Source: Stigonema ocellatum SAG 48.90 = DSM 106950
Lineage (GTDB): Bacteria > Cyanobacteriota > Cyanobacteriia > Cyanobacteriales > Nostocaceae
DNA: 64,000 bases
Assembly (NCBI GenBank): GCA_016903675.1
Contig: JADQBA010000013.1
Coordinates: 48,262-112,261 of the forward strand
Direction of reading: 5' to 3'
Position numbers and translations under genes: made by a program. The notes beneath the pieces are model-generated. The model made no database searches. It saw nothing but the letters and a program-made list of their open reading frames with translations, and had not been told where the DNA came from. This document shows, piece by piece, positions 7,327 to 15,958 of the stretch; within the stretch, counting starts at the first letter, position 1, and each line of letters opens with the position of its first letter.

Positions 7327-8709
7327 TTATCTGTAAGACCATCTAGTAAACCCTTGTCCTAAAGCTATAGATATTAAAGGAGTGAGGGTAGATTCGTAAG
7401 CTGATTTAAGAATTTCTAAGTTAAGGAGATTATTTTCTTCGATAAGTCTTAAATCATTTATGTAAGGTTCCACATAGTTTATCCATTGTTGTTTACCCAT
7501 AATTTTATGTGATATTAAAAGCCCTAGATGCTGCATTTTTACAAATTCATCAAAATAGTCATTATCAGGAATATGATTAGATTTTGATGAATTAACTTCT
7601 GCGAAAGTAGGAATTAAATTCCAAGGCTGATCGTGAGCTACAAATGACCAAGGCAAATAGTGATCGAGTGAAAAACTTTCTGGGTAGAGAGCTTGCTTAG
7701 AGTAAATACATTGTATGTCAGTCTCCTTGAAAATCAGTTTCCAGTAAGATTTTTGTGGATTTAGTCCCCCTCTCTCATGAGGTGGGAATAGCTTGTTAGC
7801 AACAGCAGGAATATTGAGATTACGTTTTTGCATATATTTAAGCCATTCCCAAGATGCCCAAGCGCGAATAATTGAGTAGTTGGCTTCTATATATGAAACC
7901 CATTCAGAATGCAATATTATAGACTTACAATCTTTGTAAAGATTAGCATCGAAATAGTAAAGCGGCTTTTTGACTTCAAATTGCTCTTGTGATAAACTGA
8001 GAATTTTTTTTTCTACTTCACTATCCTTAAGACCTTTTAACTCTTGTTCAAAAAATGGTCTGATAAGGCGGAAAGGTACATACCTTACAATAAAGGTAAC
8101 TATATCATCTATATGCTGATTTCCTATTGTCTTGCGTAATATTTTTTTATCTGTATCCGTGAATTTTAATATTGGTTCACCAATTTCAAGCTTCAAAGAG
8201 TCTAGCTTTTCTGTAATTTTGTCTTGCAATCCAAAGGATAATTTGAAATAGGTATGAGGATACCAAGCGTTGGCTAGCATCTCAATGATGATTTCTCTAA
8301 AACTTATTGGTGATAAAATATCAAATTGTCTTCTTTTTAAAATATCAAGAAGAGAAATAAAAAAAAGATACTTATAAGAGTTTGTGGTATTTGTAAATAA
8401 ACCGGACAGTACAGAAATATTTACTGTATTAGACTGGGGCAATTCGTGAGGTATATCTGTCATTAAATCAATTTCTCTATCTTGAATTACATCACATAGA
8501 TAGAGCTTGATAAATTCCTTTGCTGCGGTTGAATTAATCTGTTGGAGTACTCTGACAATACCAGCAACGGTTTCAGCTGTGGGATCTGTGTGTTCATGAA
8601 ACCAGCGAAATACAATAGGGCGCTCAACCCCTAATGCTGCTGCTAAACTGCTCTGACTAATGCCATGAGCTTCTAGTACTTGCCTAAGTGCTTTGCCTGC
8701 CTGTCCCAT
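7327..8709 (-). CDS. XRE-type HTH protein with C-terminal HNH nuclease-like domain
   Basis: From the ATG at 8709 the protein has 460 residues. Residues about 5-60 (LRQVLEAHGISQSSLAAALG) form an XRE-type helix-turn-helix. A long middle region is unrecognised. Around residues 345-405 there is an HNH-like core: DIQCIYSK, then SLDHYLPWSFVAHDQPWNL and NSSKSNHIP, where the His pair, Asn and Ser-Ser-Lys match HNH folds. The frame extends to 8757, but that start lies inside a palindromic operator, so 8709 is preferred. Inference: a self-regulated nuclease that may cut foreign DNA. It is near the SspD-like gene but lacks the DUF262 domain of SspE. Confidence 0.72.
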   Translation of the reverse strand: MGQAGKALRQVLEAHGISQSSLAAALGVERPIVFRWFHEHTDPTAETVAGIVRVLQQINSTAAKEFIKLYLCDVIQDREIDLMTDIPHELPQSNTVNISVLSGLFTNTTNSYKYLFFISLLDILKRRQFDILSPISFREIIIEMLANAWYPHTYFKLSFGLQDKITEKLDSLKLEIGEPILKFTDTDKKILRKTIGNQHIDDIVTFIVRYVPFRLIRPFFEQELKGLKDSEVEKKILSLSQEQFEVKKPLYYFDANLYKDCKSIILHSEWVSYIEANYSIIRAWASWEWLKYMQKRNLNIPAVANKLFPPHERGGLNPQKSYWKLIFKETDIQCIYSKQALYPESFSLDHYLPWSFVAHDQPWNLIPTFAEVNSSKSNHIPDNDYFDEFVKMQHLGLLISHKIMGKQQWINYVEPYINDLRLIEENNLLNLEILKSAYESTLTPLISIALGQGFTRWSYR

Positions 8710-8737
8710 AAGTCCTAAAAAAGCGTGTATCAGACTT

Positions 8738-8789
8738 GTTATCATAAATGATAACATAGTTTAAGTATTGTGTTATCATTTATGATAAC
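8738..8789. promoter_or_regulatory. Twin palindromic operators between XRE-HNH and a divergent small gene
   Basis: Two 18-base palindromes, GTTATCATAAATGATAAC (8738-8755) and GTTATCATTTATGATAAC (8772-8789), have perfect 8-base arms and lie 34 bases apart centre to centre. They fill the divergent promoter region between the XRE-HNH gene and the 71-aa gene. Paired palindromes of this kind are typical binding sites of XRE dimers, so autorepression by the neighbouring protein is likely (inference). Confidence 0.75.
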
Positions 8790-8821
8790 TTCGTTCTTTA
8801 GAGCAAATTAGGTAAAACTAA

Positions 8822-9037
8822 ATGTCCAAGAGCATTGCAACTACTACTACTGCCAACACTCCAGATATTGAGTCTGTTAAAGTGACTCTGACTGGTTCTC
8901 CAAAAGCCATTACCAAGGTAATTCATAGCTTGTACGGGCTAAGATTTAGCGAAGTCAATGATTGGAGCCGTCCTCAGCCCACACAGAATCCTAATGAAGC
9001 GATAAGTATTCTGATCCGACGTGTTTCTCTAGATTAA
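8822..9037 (+). CDS. Hypothetical protein, 71 aa
   Basis: A small protein with a Thr-rich N-terminus, then VKVTLTGSPKAITKVIHSL and a C-terminal strand ISILIRRVSL. The alternation of strands and helix suggests a small alpha/beta fold. No family is recognised with certainty. It is divergent from the XRE-HNH gene and shares the twin-operator region, so it may be co-regulated with it, perhaps as its partner. No strong ribosome site is visible. Confidence 0.55.
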   Translation: MSKSIATTTTANTPDIESVKVTLTGSPKAITKVIHSLYGLRFSEVNDWSRPQPTQNPNEAISILIRRVSLD

Positions 9038-9040
9038 GCG

Positions 9041-9145
9041 CTAAGCACACTCTGTGGCAGGCTTTGGCAATTCATAAGCCTGCATCAAGCGATCGCGAAT
9101 TTCCAGTCTTGCTACCTCATCAGTTTGTAACTCAGGTACATGCAT
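9041..9145 (-). CDS. Possible 34-aa peptide downstream of the SspD-like gene
   Basis: A short frame begins MHVPELQTDEVARLEIRDRL and ends KPATECA. It contains an in-frame GCGATCGC and reads like the end of a larger helical protein. It lies on the same strand about 100 bases after the SspD-like gene, beyond a hairpin (9182-9228). No ribosome site is evident. It may be a gene remnant. Confidence 0.25.
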   Translation of the reverse strand: MHVPELQTDEVARLEIRDRLMQAYELPKPATECA

Positions 9146-9181
9146 AGAAAAACCAAACTATATGAATTTATGTAAAGGCTC

Positions 9182-9228
9182 GTAGTTGCGCTTTAGCGCC
9201 CCAAGTATGAGCGCTGAAGCGCAACTAC
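9182..9228. repeat. Extragenic hairpin with 18-base arms
   Basis: GTAGTTGCGCTTTAGCGC (9182-9199) and GCGCTGAAGCGCAACTAC (9211-9228) are inverted with one mismatch, separated by 11 bases. A half-site resembling one arm recurs near 27,135. It could end transcription of the SspD-like gene, but no T-run follows. Confidence 0.6.
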
Positions 9229-9247
9229 AAACCTTCAATTATCCTGT

Positions 9248-10054
9248 TTACAGTTGACAAGCCAGGCATGGTAAATCATCATCATCATCATCTTCATCGA
9301 GAACTGAACCCAATGCTTCGGCTAGGGATGTATTGGAAGCAACTTTTTTCTCCTTAGCTACAGCCTTATCATGTTCAGCAATAATTTCATCTTTACGGGC
9401 AATTAATTCTAGTAAATTTTCGCCCTCAGTCCAGGTGTAACGTCTACCATCACTGTGTTCTTGCTCATACTTCACTGCTTCAGCAAATAAATCTGGATGC
9501 TCTTGCGCCAGCATTACCCACTCATATTTACGCTGGAAAAAGCAGAAGAAACAACCAGAGCGACTGCGCCAACGGTAGTAATCTGGTAGTCCAATTCCAC
9601 TTTCTTCAAGTAAACGGATAATATCTGTCTTCACAAGTCCCCGTTCCTTAAAAGGATAAACAGGTTTAATCTTAGGTTTGGTGGAAATATAACCATCCCT
9701 ATTTTCATCAGCACGAATTCCAATATAACTAATAGCCTCATCGTCTCCCACAAACTTTTCTAGAGGCTCAATTTTTAGCTTTTTAGTACACCAGCGCATT
9801 TTCGGTGAGGGCAAGAATCCACCATAAATATCAAGCCAATGGTCAAACCCACGCTCTGCATTCAGATGCTGAATTTTGATTCCTAGCCGAGCTTTTATAC
9901 GCTGTAAATACTGGTAGGTTTCAGACAGTTCTTTATGGGTGTCACAAAAGAAATATTCCATTTCTGGAATTTCCTTATGTAGCAAAATAGCTAAGGCAGT
10001 GCTATCCTTACCTCCTGATAAACCCAAGATATGTCTAACTGGTTTTTCGCTCAT
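9248..10054 (-). CDS. PP-loop ATP pyrophosphatase (PAPS reductase-like), SspD/DndC-like
   Basis: This is 268 residues. The N-terminus has the PP-loop HILGLSGGKDSTALAILL (about 8-25), which binds ATP for substrate adenylation. Conserved features include MRWCTKKLKIEPLEKF (near 96-111), a second cysteine pair in SRSGCFFCFF (about 166-175), and a C-terminal acidic run followed by CLACQL. Known: DndC and SspD are relatives of PAPS reductase that activate DNA for phosphorothioation. An SspB-like and an SspC-like gene lie upstream on the same strand, though separated by two other genes. Inference: the modification ATPase of this locus. A free-standing PP-loop enzyme of phage type is the alternative. 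No cysteine desulfurase (SspA) is in the window; a housekeeping IscS could serve. Confidence 0.7.
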   Translation of the reverse strand: MSEKPVRHILGLSGGKDSTALAILLHKEIPEMEYFFCDTHKELSETYQYLQRIKARLGIKIQHLNAERGFDHWLDIYGGFLPSPKMRWCTKKLKIEPLEKFVGDDEAISYIGIRADENRDGYISTKPKIKPVYPFKERGLVKTDIIRLLEESGIGLPDYYRWRSRSGCFFCFFQRKYEWVMLAQEHPDLFAEAVKYEQEHSDGRRYTWTEGENLLELIARKDEIIAEHDKAVAKEKKVASNTSLAEALGSVLDEDDDDDDLPCLACQL

Positions 10055-10089
10055 GCTCGTTAGTAGAAATTTGGAAAGTTTTTTATATT

Positions 10090-10266
10090 AGGACTTACGC
10101 ATTGACAAGAAAACCCAAATATGAGGTATGGATTGCAGGCATTTAACTTCGATTTTTCGAGACTTTTTAAGCGATCGCTATCCATCCAAGGATGATTGAT
10201 CAAAGCCTGAAACGACGTATCTTCGTTAATGCACAAGATGATTCGTTTGTACAGTGCGTAAGTCCT
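10090..10266. mobile_element. 177-bp MITE with perfect 12-bp inverted ends
   Basis: AGGACTTACGCA (10090-10101) and TGCGTAAGTCCT (10255-10266) are exact inverted repeats, and similarity continues a few bases inward (TTGACAA versus CTGTACAA). It has no coding capacity and contains one GCGATCGC. It lies directly upstream of the SspD-like gene and right after the sspB-like remnant, so it may have replaced sequence there. Confidence 0.8.
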
Positions 10267-10296
10267 ATATATGTTAAATTTGTTTACCCCACCAGC

Positions 10297-10446
10297 CTAG
10301 TCTTGATAATATTTGTCTAACATATCCTCTACTTGGACTTTTGGCTGTTCAGTAAGCTTCTTTATAATTCTACCTGCAATGTTGACAAACTCCACGCTAT
10401 CAAGAGGCAACTTGGAAAATGGAGAAAAATTTTTCGATGAAGTTTC
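10297..10446 (-). pseudogene. 3' remnant of a second SspB-like (DUF4007) gene
   Basis: This minus-strand frame ends KLTEQPKVQVEDMLDKYYQD and stop. The intact DUF4007 gene at 17679 ends SFTEQPEVLAEDILDKYYKY. At DNA level about 75 bases (10281-10356 versus 17663-17737) match with roughly seven differences, including the untranslated GCTGGTGGGGTAAACA after the stop. The match ends where the SspC-like start codon would follow. So a second copy of the sspB-sspC junction once existed here and only the sspB tail is left. The rest of the gap (10447-10601) has only a 38-codon plus-strand frame of unknown meaning. Confidence 0.75.
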
Positions 10447-10601
10447 CAGACTCAACCTGAGCCTTCGAGAACATCGGTTACTCTAATCATGCGCGATGGG
10501 GTGAAAGGTTACATTCAAGCGGCTGGGGGTGCGACGAAATTTCAATACTTTGAACCCCCTCCTACACGAAAATGCTCTTGTGTGGAATTGCTCTGCCACC
10601 A

Positions 10602-13600
10602 CTAACTAATTGACTTAAACCAAGCCTCATAGAACTTAGGATAAGTCATTTTTTTTGCACAGTTCCAAATGATTGGATAGTACATAGCGAATAAATCAAA
10701 GTGGTTTTTGTAATTTTCATATGATAACCAATTCTTCAAAAGGCTAACAACATCCGCCATATGCTTCTCTAGCACTATATTCTTTAAGCTAAATGCCGCC
10801 CACTGAAGGTTATTACTAAATACCTTTTGGTCACGGATAAAGGCTATCAACTCTTCTATCGCTGTTTGGTTGCCAACGCCGATTTTCCCTAAGCTAATTG
10901 CCGCGTGGTTAAGAATAAAAAAATCTCCCTTTTGGTCATGGATAAGGGCTATCAACTCTTTTATCGCTGTTTGGTTGCCAACGCCGATTTCCCCTAAGTT
11001 AGATACCGCACTGCTACCAGTATAACTATAAAAACCTAAATAACTTACCTTTGGGTCACGGATAACTGCAATCAACCCTTCTATCGCTGTTTGGTTGCCT
11101 GGGTCAATTTCCCCTAAGCTAGATGCCGCCGGTCTACGAGTATAACTACCTACCTTTTGGTCACGGATAAGAGCTATCAACTCTTCTATCACTGTTTGGT
11201 TGCCAACGCCGATTTTCCCTAAGCTAGATGCCGCCTCCCTACGAATATAAGAATCTCCCTTTTGGTCACGGATAAGAGCTATCAACTCTTCTATCGCTGT
11301 TTGGTTGCCAACGCCGATTTCCTCTAAGCTAGATATCGCCTGCCTACGAGTATAAAAATCTTCCTTTTGGTCACGGATAAAGGTTATCAACCCTTCTATC
11401 GCTGTTTGGTTGCCTGGGTCAATTTTCCCTAAGCTAGATGCCGCCTGCCTACGAGTATCAAAATCTTCCTTTTGGTCACGGATAAGGGCTATCAACTCTT
11501 CTATCACTATTTGGTTGCCAACGCCGATTTTCTCTAAGCTAGATATCGCCTCCCTACGAATATAAGAATCTCCCTTTTGGTCACGGATAAAGACTATCAA
11601 CCCTTCTATCGCTGTTTGGTTGCCAACGCCGATTTCTTCTAAGCTAGATGCCGCCTGCCTACGAGTATCAAAATCTTCCTTTTGGTCACAGATAAGGGCT
11701 ATCAACCCTTTTATCGCTGTTTGGTTGCCTGGGTCAATTTTCCCTAAGCTAGATGCCGCCTGCCTACGAGTATTACTACTTACCTTTGGATGACAGATAA
11801 GGGCTATCAACTCTTCTATTGTCTTTGTTGTATTGATTGTTAGCAGTATATTTAATGCTTCGTCGCCAATTATATTCAAAAACCCTTTCCACTGTAGTTG
11901 TGTTTGTAAATTACTGTATCTAACAATTTGCGGAACAATTTCGTTACGCAAAGAACAATCATTAAACTCGGTAATTCCTTGTGCAGCTAGAAAGTAAGCT
12001 TGAAACTCATAAAATCCTCTATGGACGCTATCTATGTTGCTCCATTCTCCGCAACCATCATTAAAGTCCACCAATGCTTTAATAAAGTTTTCTTTATTTT
12101 CATATGCTATGTCCTCACGCCCTAACCACAGCAGAATCACCTCTTTCCACTGTAGTTCTAATATGCGATAGACTCCTTGTTCTAGGTTTTCAGGAACGTT
12201 TTTCAGAAAATACTCCCAATTCTCAACAGTTAATGCAGCAAAATATTCTTGAAAAGTGGGATGAAAGAAGGCATAAACTTTTTCTCCTGGATTTCTTTCA
12301 CCTTCTGCTGGATAACCTATGTTGATTAACCATCCCAACTTTAAAGCCCACCAAAATAGGGTAGATTTTTCATTAGGATAATTTAGAATATTTCTTATAA
12401 AACTTTCTCGCAATCGAAACCGAGAATCTTCTTTATCAATTGCTTTTATTGCCAGTTTACCCAAGTTTATATTTAGTTGTTTTTTCAGTTCTGGGGAGAT
12501 CTCAAATACTTCATTAGTGTCATCTTTCCATGTATAGTGATTTTCTACAAGCAATTGATAAAAGCCAGCTTTTGTATCTGGTAATGTGCCTAGACCTTCT
12601 CTCCAAATGCGGCACAACAACGCCAATCGCAAGGGGTTTTTAACCAAATCTCGGAGGCGTTTCCGGTTGTCTTCCCCTAGTTTATCCAGTAATTCTTTTG
12701 TTTTCGGGTCGTCTTTCCCAAACCACTTGTTAATGAATTCGTGAACTTGGTCAGGGTATTGAAAGTCCAGAGTGCGGTAAATATCAAAGTTTTCGTATAT
12801 AGCCTCCTTTTCCACTTCCCACAGATTTAACCGACAGCTCAGCACTACTCTCACGCAGTTAGCCCAACCTTGGACTAACTGTTTTTTGATCTTACTCAAG
12901 GGAGAACTGACAGCCATTTCGTCTGCTCCATCTAATAGTAGCCACAATTGACTACTTGCAAGTAGTTCTTCAAAAAGAAGCTGCCATTCTTTCGGTGTAT
13001 CCTTGGGATTTTCTGCTATATCTCTCAACCAAGTTTCTAATAGATAGCGATACAGCCAACCCTGACCTGTTTCATCTCCTTCCTGCACTCGTTTGTTATT
13101 AATTTCAGCCAGAGGAATCCAAATTGGGAATCCGTGTTTTTCTTCTAATATCCAATAAGCAATTCTTTGTAATAACGTGGTTTTACCACCACCAGGGTCG
13201 CCAACTATTACCAGTCTTTTTCCTTTGCTTCTCTTGCTGTTCTTAGCCTTAAGAACCTCGTTGAAAAACTCATCGTTTTTATACTCACGAACAACTTCAT
13301 ATTTCTTATCTGGCTTATTGAATGGAGACTCTTCTGGAGTCGAAAAATCCTCCCTAGGTCGGCGTTGAGCATCTGGTTTTCGCTCTATAAGTCCCAGTGG
13401 TACGTAGAGTTGTAGTAATGGGTTTTCCTCATTCCACAGTCCCTCATTCCACAGAGGACTGTTAATAAACCTCTTTGGCTCTTTTTCTTTAAGCCGCTTG
13501 CCGAATACATTAGGGAACCAAAAGTTGTAAGCAATAGCGATGTCAAGTGCAAATTCTAAAGGTCGATCCAATTGTTGACGACCAAAATTAACTGCTTGAT

Positions 13601-14213
13601 CATCAAATGATAAAAACCCATCTACTCGTTGGAACTTATTCTCAGATAAAGTCTCGCTCTTAGCAAAACCTGTACATTCGATGGCGAGGTAGTCCCGTCG
13701 GTCAACCATCTCCTGTAGCTCACTACTTTTCCTAAGGATTCCACCACCTTCCCAGAAAAGTTCTAGCCCTCGACGTTCTTCGTTTGCCCAATCACGAAGA
13801 CAGTGGGTAAGTGATACGGCTGCCACGACATGACCCCTTAATAAAATTAGGATGGGCAGCAAATCGTAATGCCAACAGATTGCACAGAAAAGTATTGCCA
13901 AGTCGAGGCAATTTCCTTTACCCGGAGTATCGAAGATTTTCTCTGGTGTACGTATTAGTTGTTTTCCGTCCTCTGACAACTGACGATATTCATTTAAGGC
14001 ATACTCCACCTTTTTCTTGGATAAAGCGTTATAGATTTTTTCAACTAGTTGATGACGATCCTCTTGTGTTTGATTAAAATCGTAATCACTCGCAGGCAGA
14101 TAGGACGCTTCAACGGCTTCCTTAATAAATTGCTGAACTGCTTCTGAGTTTTTAGCAAAAATGACAAAGCGAGCTAAACCTATGCAATCTTCTTTGTCCC
14201 ACAACCAATCCAT
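10602..14213 (-). CDS. NACHT NTPase with transglutaminase-like N-terminus and HEAT repeats (NLR-like defence protein)
   Basis: From ATG 14213 (GGAGG five bases upstream) this encodes 1203 residues. The N-terminal part has a transglutaminase-like triad pattern: Cys102 in GKGNCLDLA, His128 in RGHVVAAVS, and Glu179 in YLAIECTG. A NACHT NTPase follows, with Walker A GDPGGGKTT (about 338-346) and Walker B LWLLLDGADE (423-432). Residues about 790-1150 are roughly ten 35-residue HEAT-type repeats (phrases GNQTAIEGLIALIRDQK and RRQAASSLGKI), so similar that the DNA shows a 105-base period. Known: bacterial NACHT proteins act as phage sensors with N-terminal effectors. Inference: activation releases a protease-like activity. 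It lies 37 bases after the lipase gene, between SspC-like and SspD-like genes. Confidence 0.88.
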   Translation of the reverse strand: MDWLWDKEDCIGLARFVIFAKNSEAVQQFIKEAVEASYLPASDYDFNQTQEDRHQLVEKIYNALSKKKVEYALNEYRQLSEDGKQLIRTPEKIFDTPGKGNCLDLAILFCAICWHYDLLPILILLRGHVVAAVSLTHCLRDWANEERRGLELFWEGGGILRKSSELQEMVDRRDYLAIECTGFAKSETLSENKFQRVDGFLSFDDQAVNFGRQQLDRPLEFALDIAIAYNFWFPNVFGKRLKEKEPKRFINSPLWNEGLWNEENPLLQLYVPLGLIERKPDAQRRPREDFSTPEESPFNKPDKKYEVVREYKNDEFFNEVLKAKNSKRSKGKRLVIVGDPGGGKTTLLQRIAYWILEEKHGFPIWIPLAEINNKRVQEGDETGQGWLYRYLLETWLRDIAENPKDTPKEWQLLFEELLASSQLWLLLDGADEMAVSSPLSKIKKQLVQGWANCVRVVLSCRLNLWEVEKEAIYENFDIYRTLDFQYPDQVHEFINKWFGKDDPKTKELLDKLGEDNRKRLRDLVKNPLRLALLCRIWREGLGTLPDTKAGFYQLLVENHYTWKDDTNEVFEISPELKKQLNINLGKLAIKAIDKEDSRFRLRESFIRNILNYPNEKSTLFWWALKLGWLINIGYPAEGERNPGEKVYAFFHPTFQEYFAALTVENWEYFLKNVPENLEQGVYRILELQWKEVILLWLGREDIAYENKENFIKALVDFNDGCGEWSNIDSVHRGFYEFQAYFLAAQGITEFNDCSLRNEIVPQIVRYSNLQTQLQWKGFLNIIGDEALNILLTINTTKTIEELIALICHPKVSSNTRRQAASSLGKIDPGNQTAIKGLIALICDQKEDFDTRRQAASSLEEIGVGNQTAIEGLIVFIRDQKGDSYIRREAISSLEKIGVGNQIVIEELIALIRDQKEDFDTRRQAASSLGKIDPGNQTAIEGLITFIRDQKEDFYTRRQAISSLEEIGVGNQTAIEELIALIRDQKGDSYIRREAASSLGKIGVGNQTVIEELIALIRDQKVGSYTRRPAASSLGEIDPGNQTAIEGLIAVIRDPKVSYLGFYSYTGSSAVSNLGEIGVGNQTAIKELIALIHDQKGDFFILNHAAISLGKIGVGNQTAIEELIAFIRDQKVFSNNLQWAAFSLKNIVLEKHMADVVSLLKNWLSYENYKNHFDLFAMYYPIIWNCAKKMTYPKFYEAWFKSIS

Positions 14214-14250
14214 CAAGACCTCCAGCAGCTATTCTTGAGCAAAAATTTGC

Positions 14251-15729
14251 TTATCCCATTACTTGAAACAAGTCATGCACAGCTTTTGGAGCTAGATCGT
14301 GCGCTCTGCCTGTTTCTACTTCCAGATGGTATAGCCCTGGAGCAAGAACAGATGGATCGAGAATAAGCCTATACTGAGTATCGTTTTCTTGTTTAAACTT
14401 TTCCTTCACAGGCGATCTTCCACTACCTGAAACTGGAGTGATACGTGCGTTTAACCCACCAAAGTTCCTACTTGAGTTCAAAGTTTCAGGCTCTACATTG
14501 ATAATTTCAGCACCTAATTGGACTGGTTCATTGAGGAGGTACAGATCATCGATAGTGAGACTAATACCTGCCCTTTGTTGAGCCGCCTGAATACTCATAG
14601 GGTTTTGAAAGTCCTCTATAGTATCTTGCAGTCGCATTAGGTAAGATTTCAGCAAATTCCAAACCTGGGGATTACTTTGCAATGAACCATGACATTCTAT
14701 TAAAGGTACATCTTGCAATTCGTTGGAACTTAACTCAAGCGGTATAGCTGATACTAAAGGTACAGTGTCATCTCCAGTGCAATAGCTAGGAAAGAGCGGT
14801 TCTCCATTATTTGGGTGTGGTGGCAGTATCTCTTTGCTCACGTTTAGTCTCCCATCGGAGATCTGAGCAGATTGAAATGTACTTTTTTGACCTACACCAA
14901 TTATTGGCTTTGTTGTATACGAGCGACTACCCTTAAGTAACTTGACGAATTCCCGTCCCTGTCGTGCTTGCTCTTTCACCACGCCTGGAATTTCATCAGT
15001 TTCCGACACTCGCTGCCAATTTGCACCGACATTAATCATCGGGTATATCGGCAGCAACTGATAAGCTGATGTAAAAGAACGTACCACTTCCGTTAGATCG
15101 GGAAATGGTCGCTTTTGGTAACCGTTTGCCAAAAATTCAAGTATCTTAACAGATCCACGGTAGGGGGTGCCCAAGGTAATCAGAGCCTTGCAGTGTTGAG
15201 CGCCGCCTAAGTGTTCCAGATAATAACGGGCAACTAACCCCCCCATACTGTGGGCAATTAGAATGACTTTAGCTTGTGGATATACTTCTTGCCATCTCGG
15301 CAACTTCTTGTTAATCAATTTCTGCAACAACCTAGCTGCCACCCTATTATCGCGTCGCCAATCATAAGCAAACTCGAAAAAGTTTGCTTTGTTGTCATCA
15401 TTTACATTGCTAGGAGTTACGTCAAAGTTTTTGATCAGCTGTTTGCGAATGTAAGAGTAACCATCAACCTTGAAGAACCCTGGAACCAAACGAGCATCTT
15501 GTATTAAGCCAGATGCCTTAATGCCATCGTCTAGCTCATCTCTTTCTGGGTCATCATCCTGTAACGTTAGTTCTTTAAATAATGAACGCTGACTAATTAT
15601 CTCAATCGTTGCTCTCAAAGCTGCCTCAACAGAGATATTCCAGATATCTTTGCCGTCTTTTTGTAGCACGCTGCCCATGACTCCAGGCAACAGTACTACA
15701 ATATCTTTCATAGCTGTTTTTTGAGTCAT
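14251..15729 (-). CDS. LCAT-family alpha/beta hydrolase (lipase/acyltransferase)
   Basis: This is 492 residues from the ATG at 15729; a GTG nine bases upstream is also possible. The fold is recognised from VVLLPGVMGSVLQ near the N-terminus, FEFAYDWRRDNR, the nucleophile elbow IAHSMGGLVARYYLE (Ser near 161), the acid in CTGDDTVPLVS, and the late histidine in IECHGSLQSN. These are the landmarks of lecithin:cholesterol acyltransferase-like lipases. The C-terminal 110 residues look like a beta-sandwich appendix. There is no signal peptide, so it acts in the cytosol, possibly on membrane lipid. Its position between an SspC-like ATPase and an NLR-like protein suggests a membrane-attacking effector (inference). 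Confidence 0.85.
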   Translation of the reverse strand: MTQKTAMKDIVVLLPGVMGSVLQKDGKDIWNISVEAALRATIEIISQRSLFKELTLQDDDPERDELDDGIKASGLIQDARLVPGFFKVDGYSYIRKQLIKNFDVTPSNVNDDNKANFFEFAYDWRRDNRVAARLLQKLINKKLPRWQEVYPQAKVILIAHSMGGLVARYYLEHLGGAQHCKALITLGTPYRGSVKILEFLANGYQKRPFPDLTEVVRSFTSAYQLLPIYPMINVGANWQRVSETDEIPGVVKEQARQGREFVKLLKGSRSYTTKPIIGVGQKSTFQSAQISDGRLNVSKEILPPHPNNGEPLFPSYCTGDDTVPLVSAIPLELSSNELQDVPLIECHGSLQSNPQVWNLLKSYLMRLQDTIEDFQNPMSIQAAQQRAGISLTIDDLYLLNEPVQLGAEIINVEPETLNSSRNFGGLNARITPVSGSGRSPVKEKFKQENDTQYRLILDPSVLAPGLYHLEVETGRAHDLAPKAVHDLFQVMG

Positions 15730-15958
15730 AGTACTCACTGTTTGCGTAATTGCTTTTAACTAAGAGGAATTATTCACTAATTTACTTTTTACCACATGGT
15801 TTCCATTTTCAATTCATAATCAAGGTAAAAAGTTTATATTTGTTGTTACGACTTATGAAAAGTGCAGCAGTCAACGAAATCCTAATTAGGTTGACTGCAC
15901 CCCGAAAACGTCTAATTTTCGTTGGTGAGTCCATTTCTCCTGCGGTTGCCTGCTCTGG

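Noticed and set aside
7327..8709. SspE restriction protein for the Ssp-like genes
   Set aside because: It has an XRE domain and an HNH-like end but no DUF262 NTPase domain, so it does not match SspE.
10489..10605. 38-codon plus-strand ORF MRDGVKGYIQAAGG...
   Set aside because: No family match or ribosome site, and it lies in the rearranged gap before the NACHT gene; mentioned only as unexplained sequence.
10780..11800. CRISPR-like 105-base periodicity
   Set aside because: The period comes from HEAT repeats in an intact reading frame of the NACHT protein.
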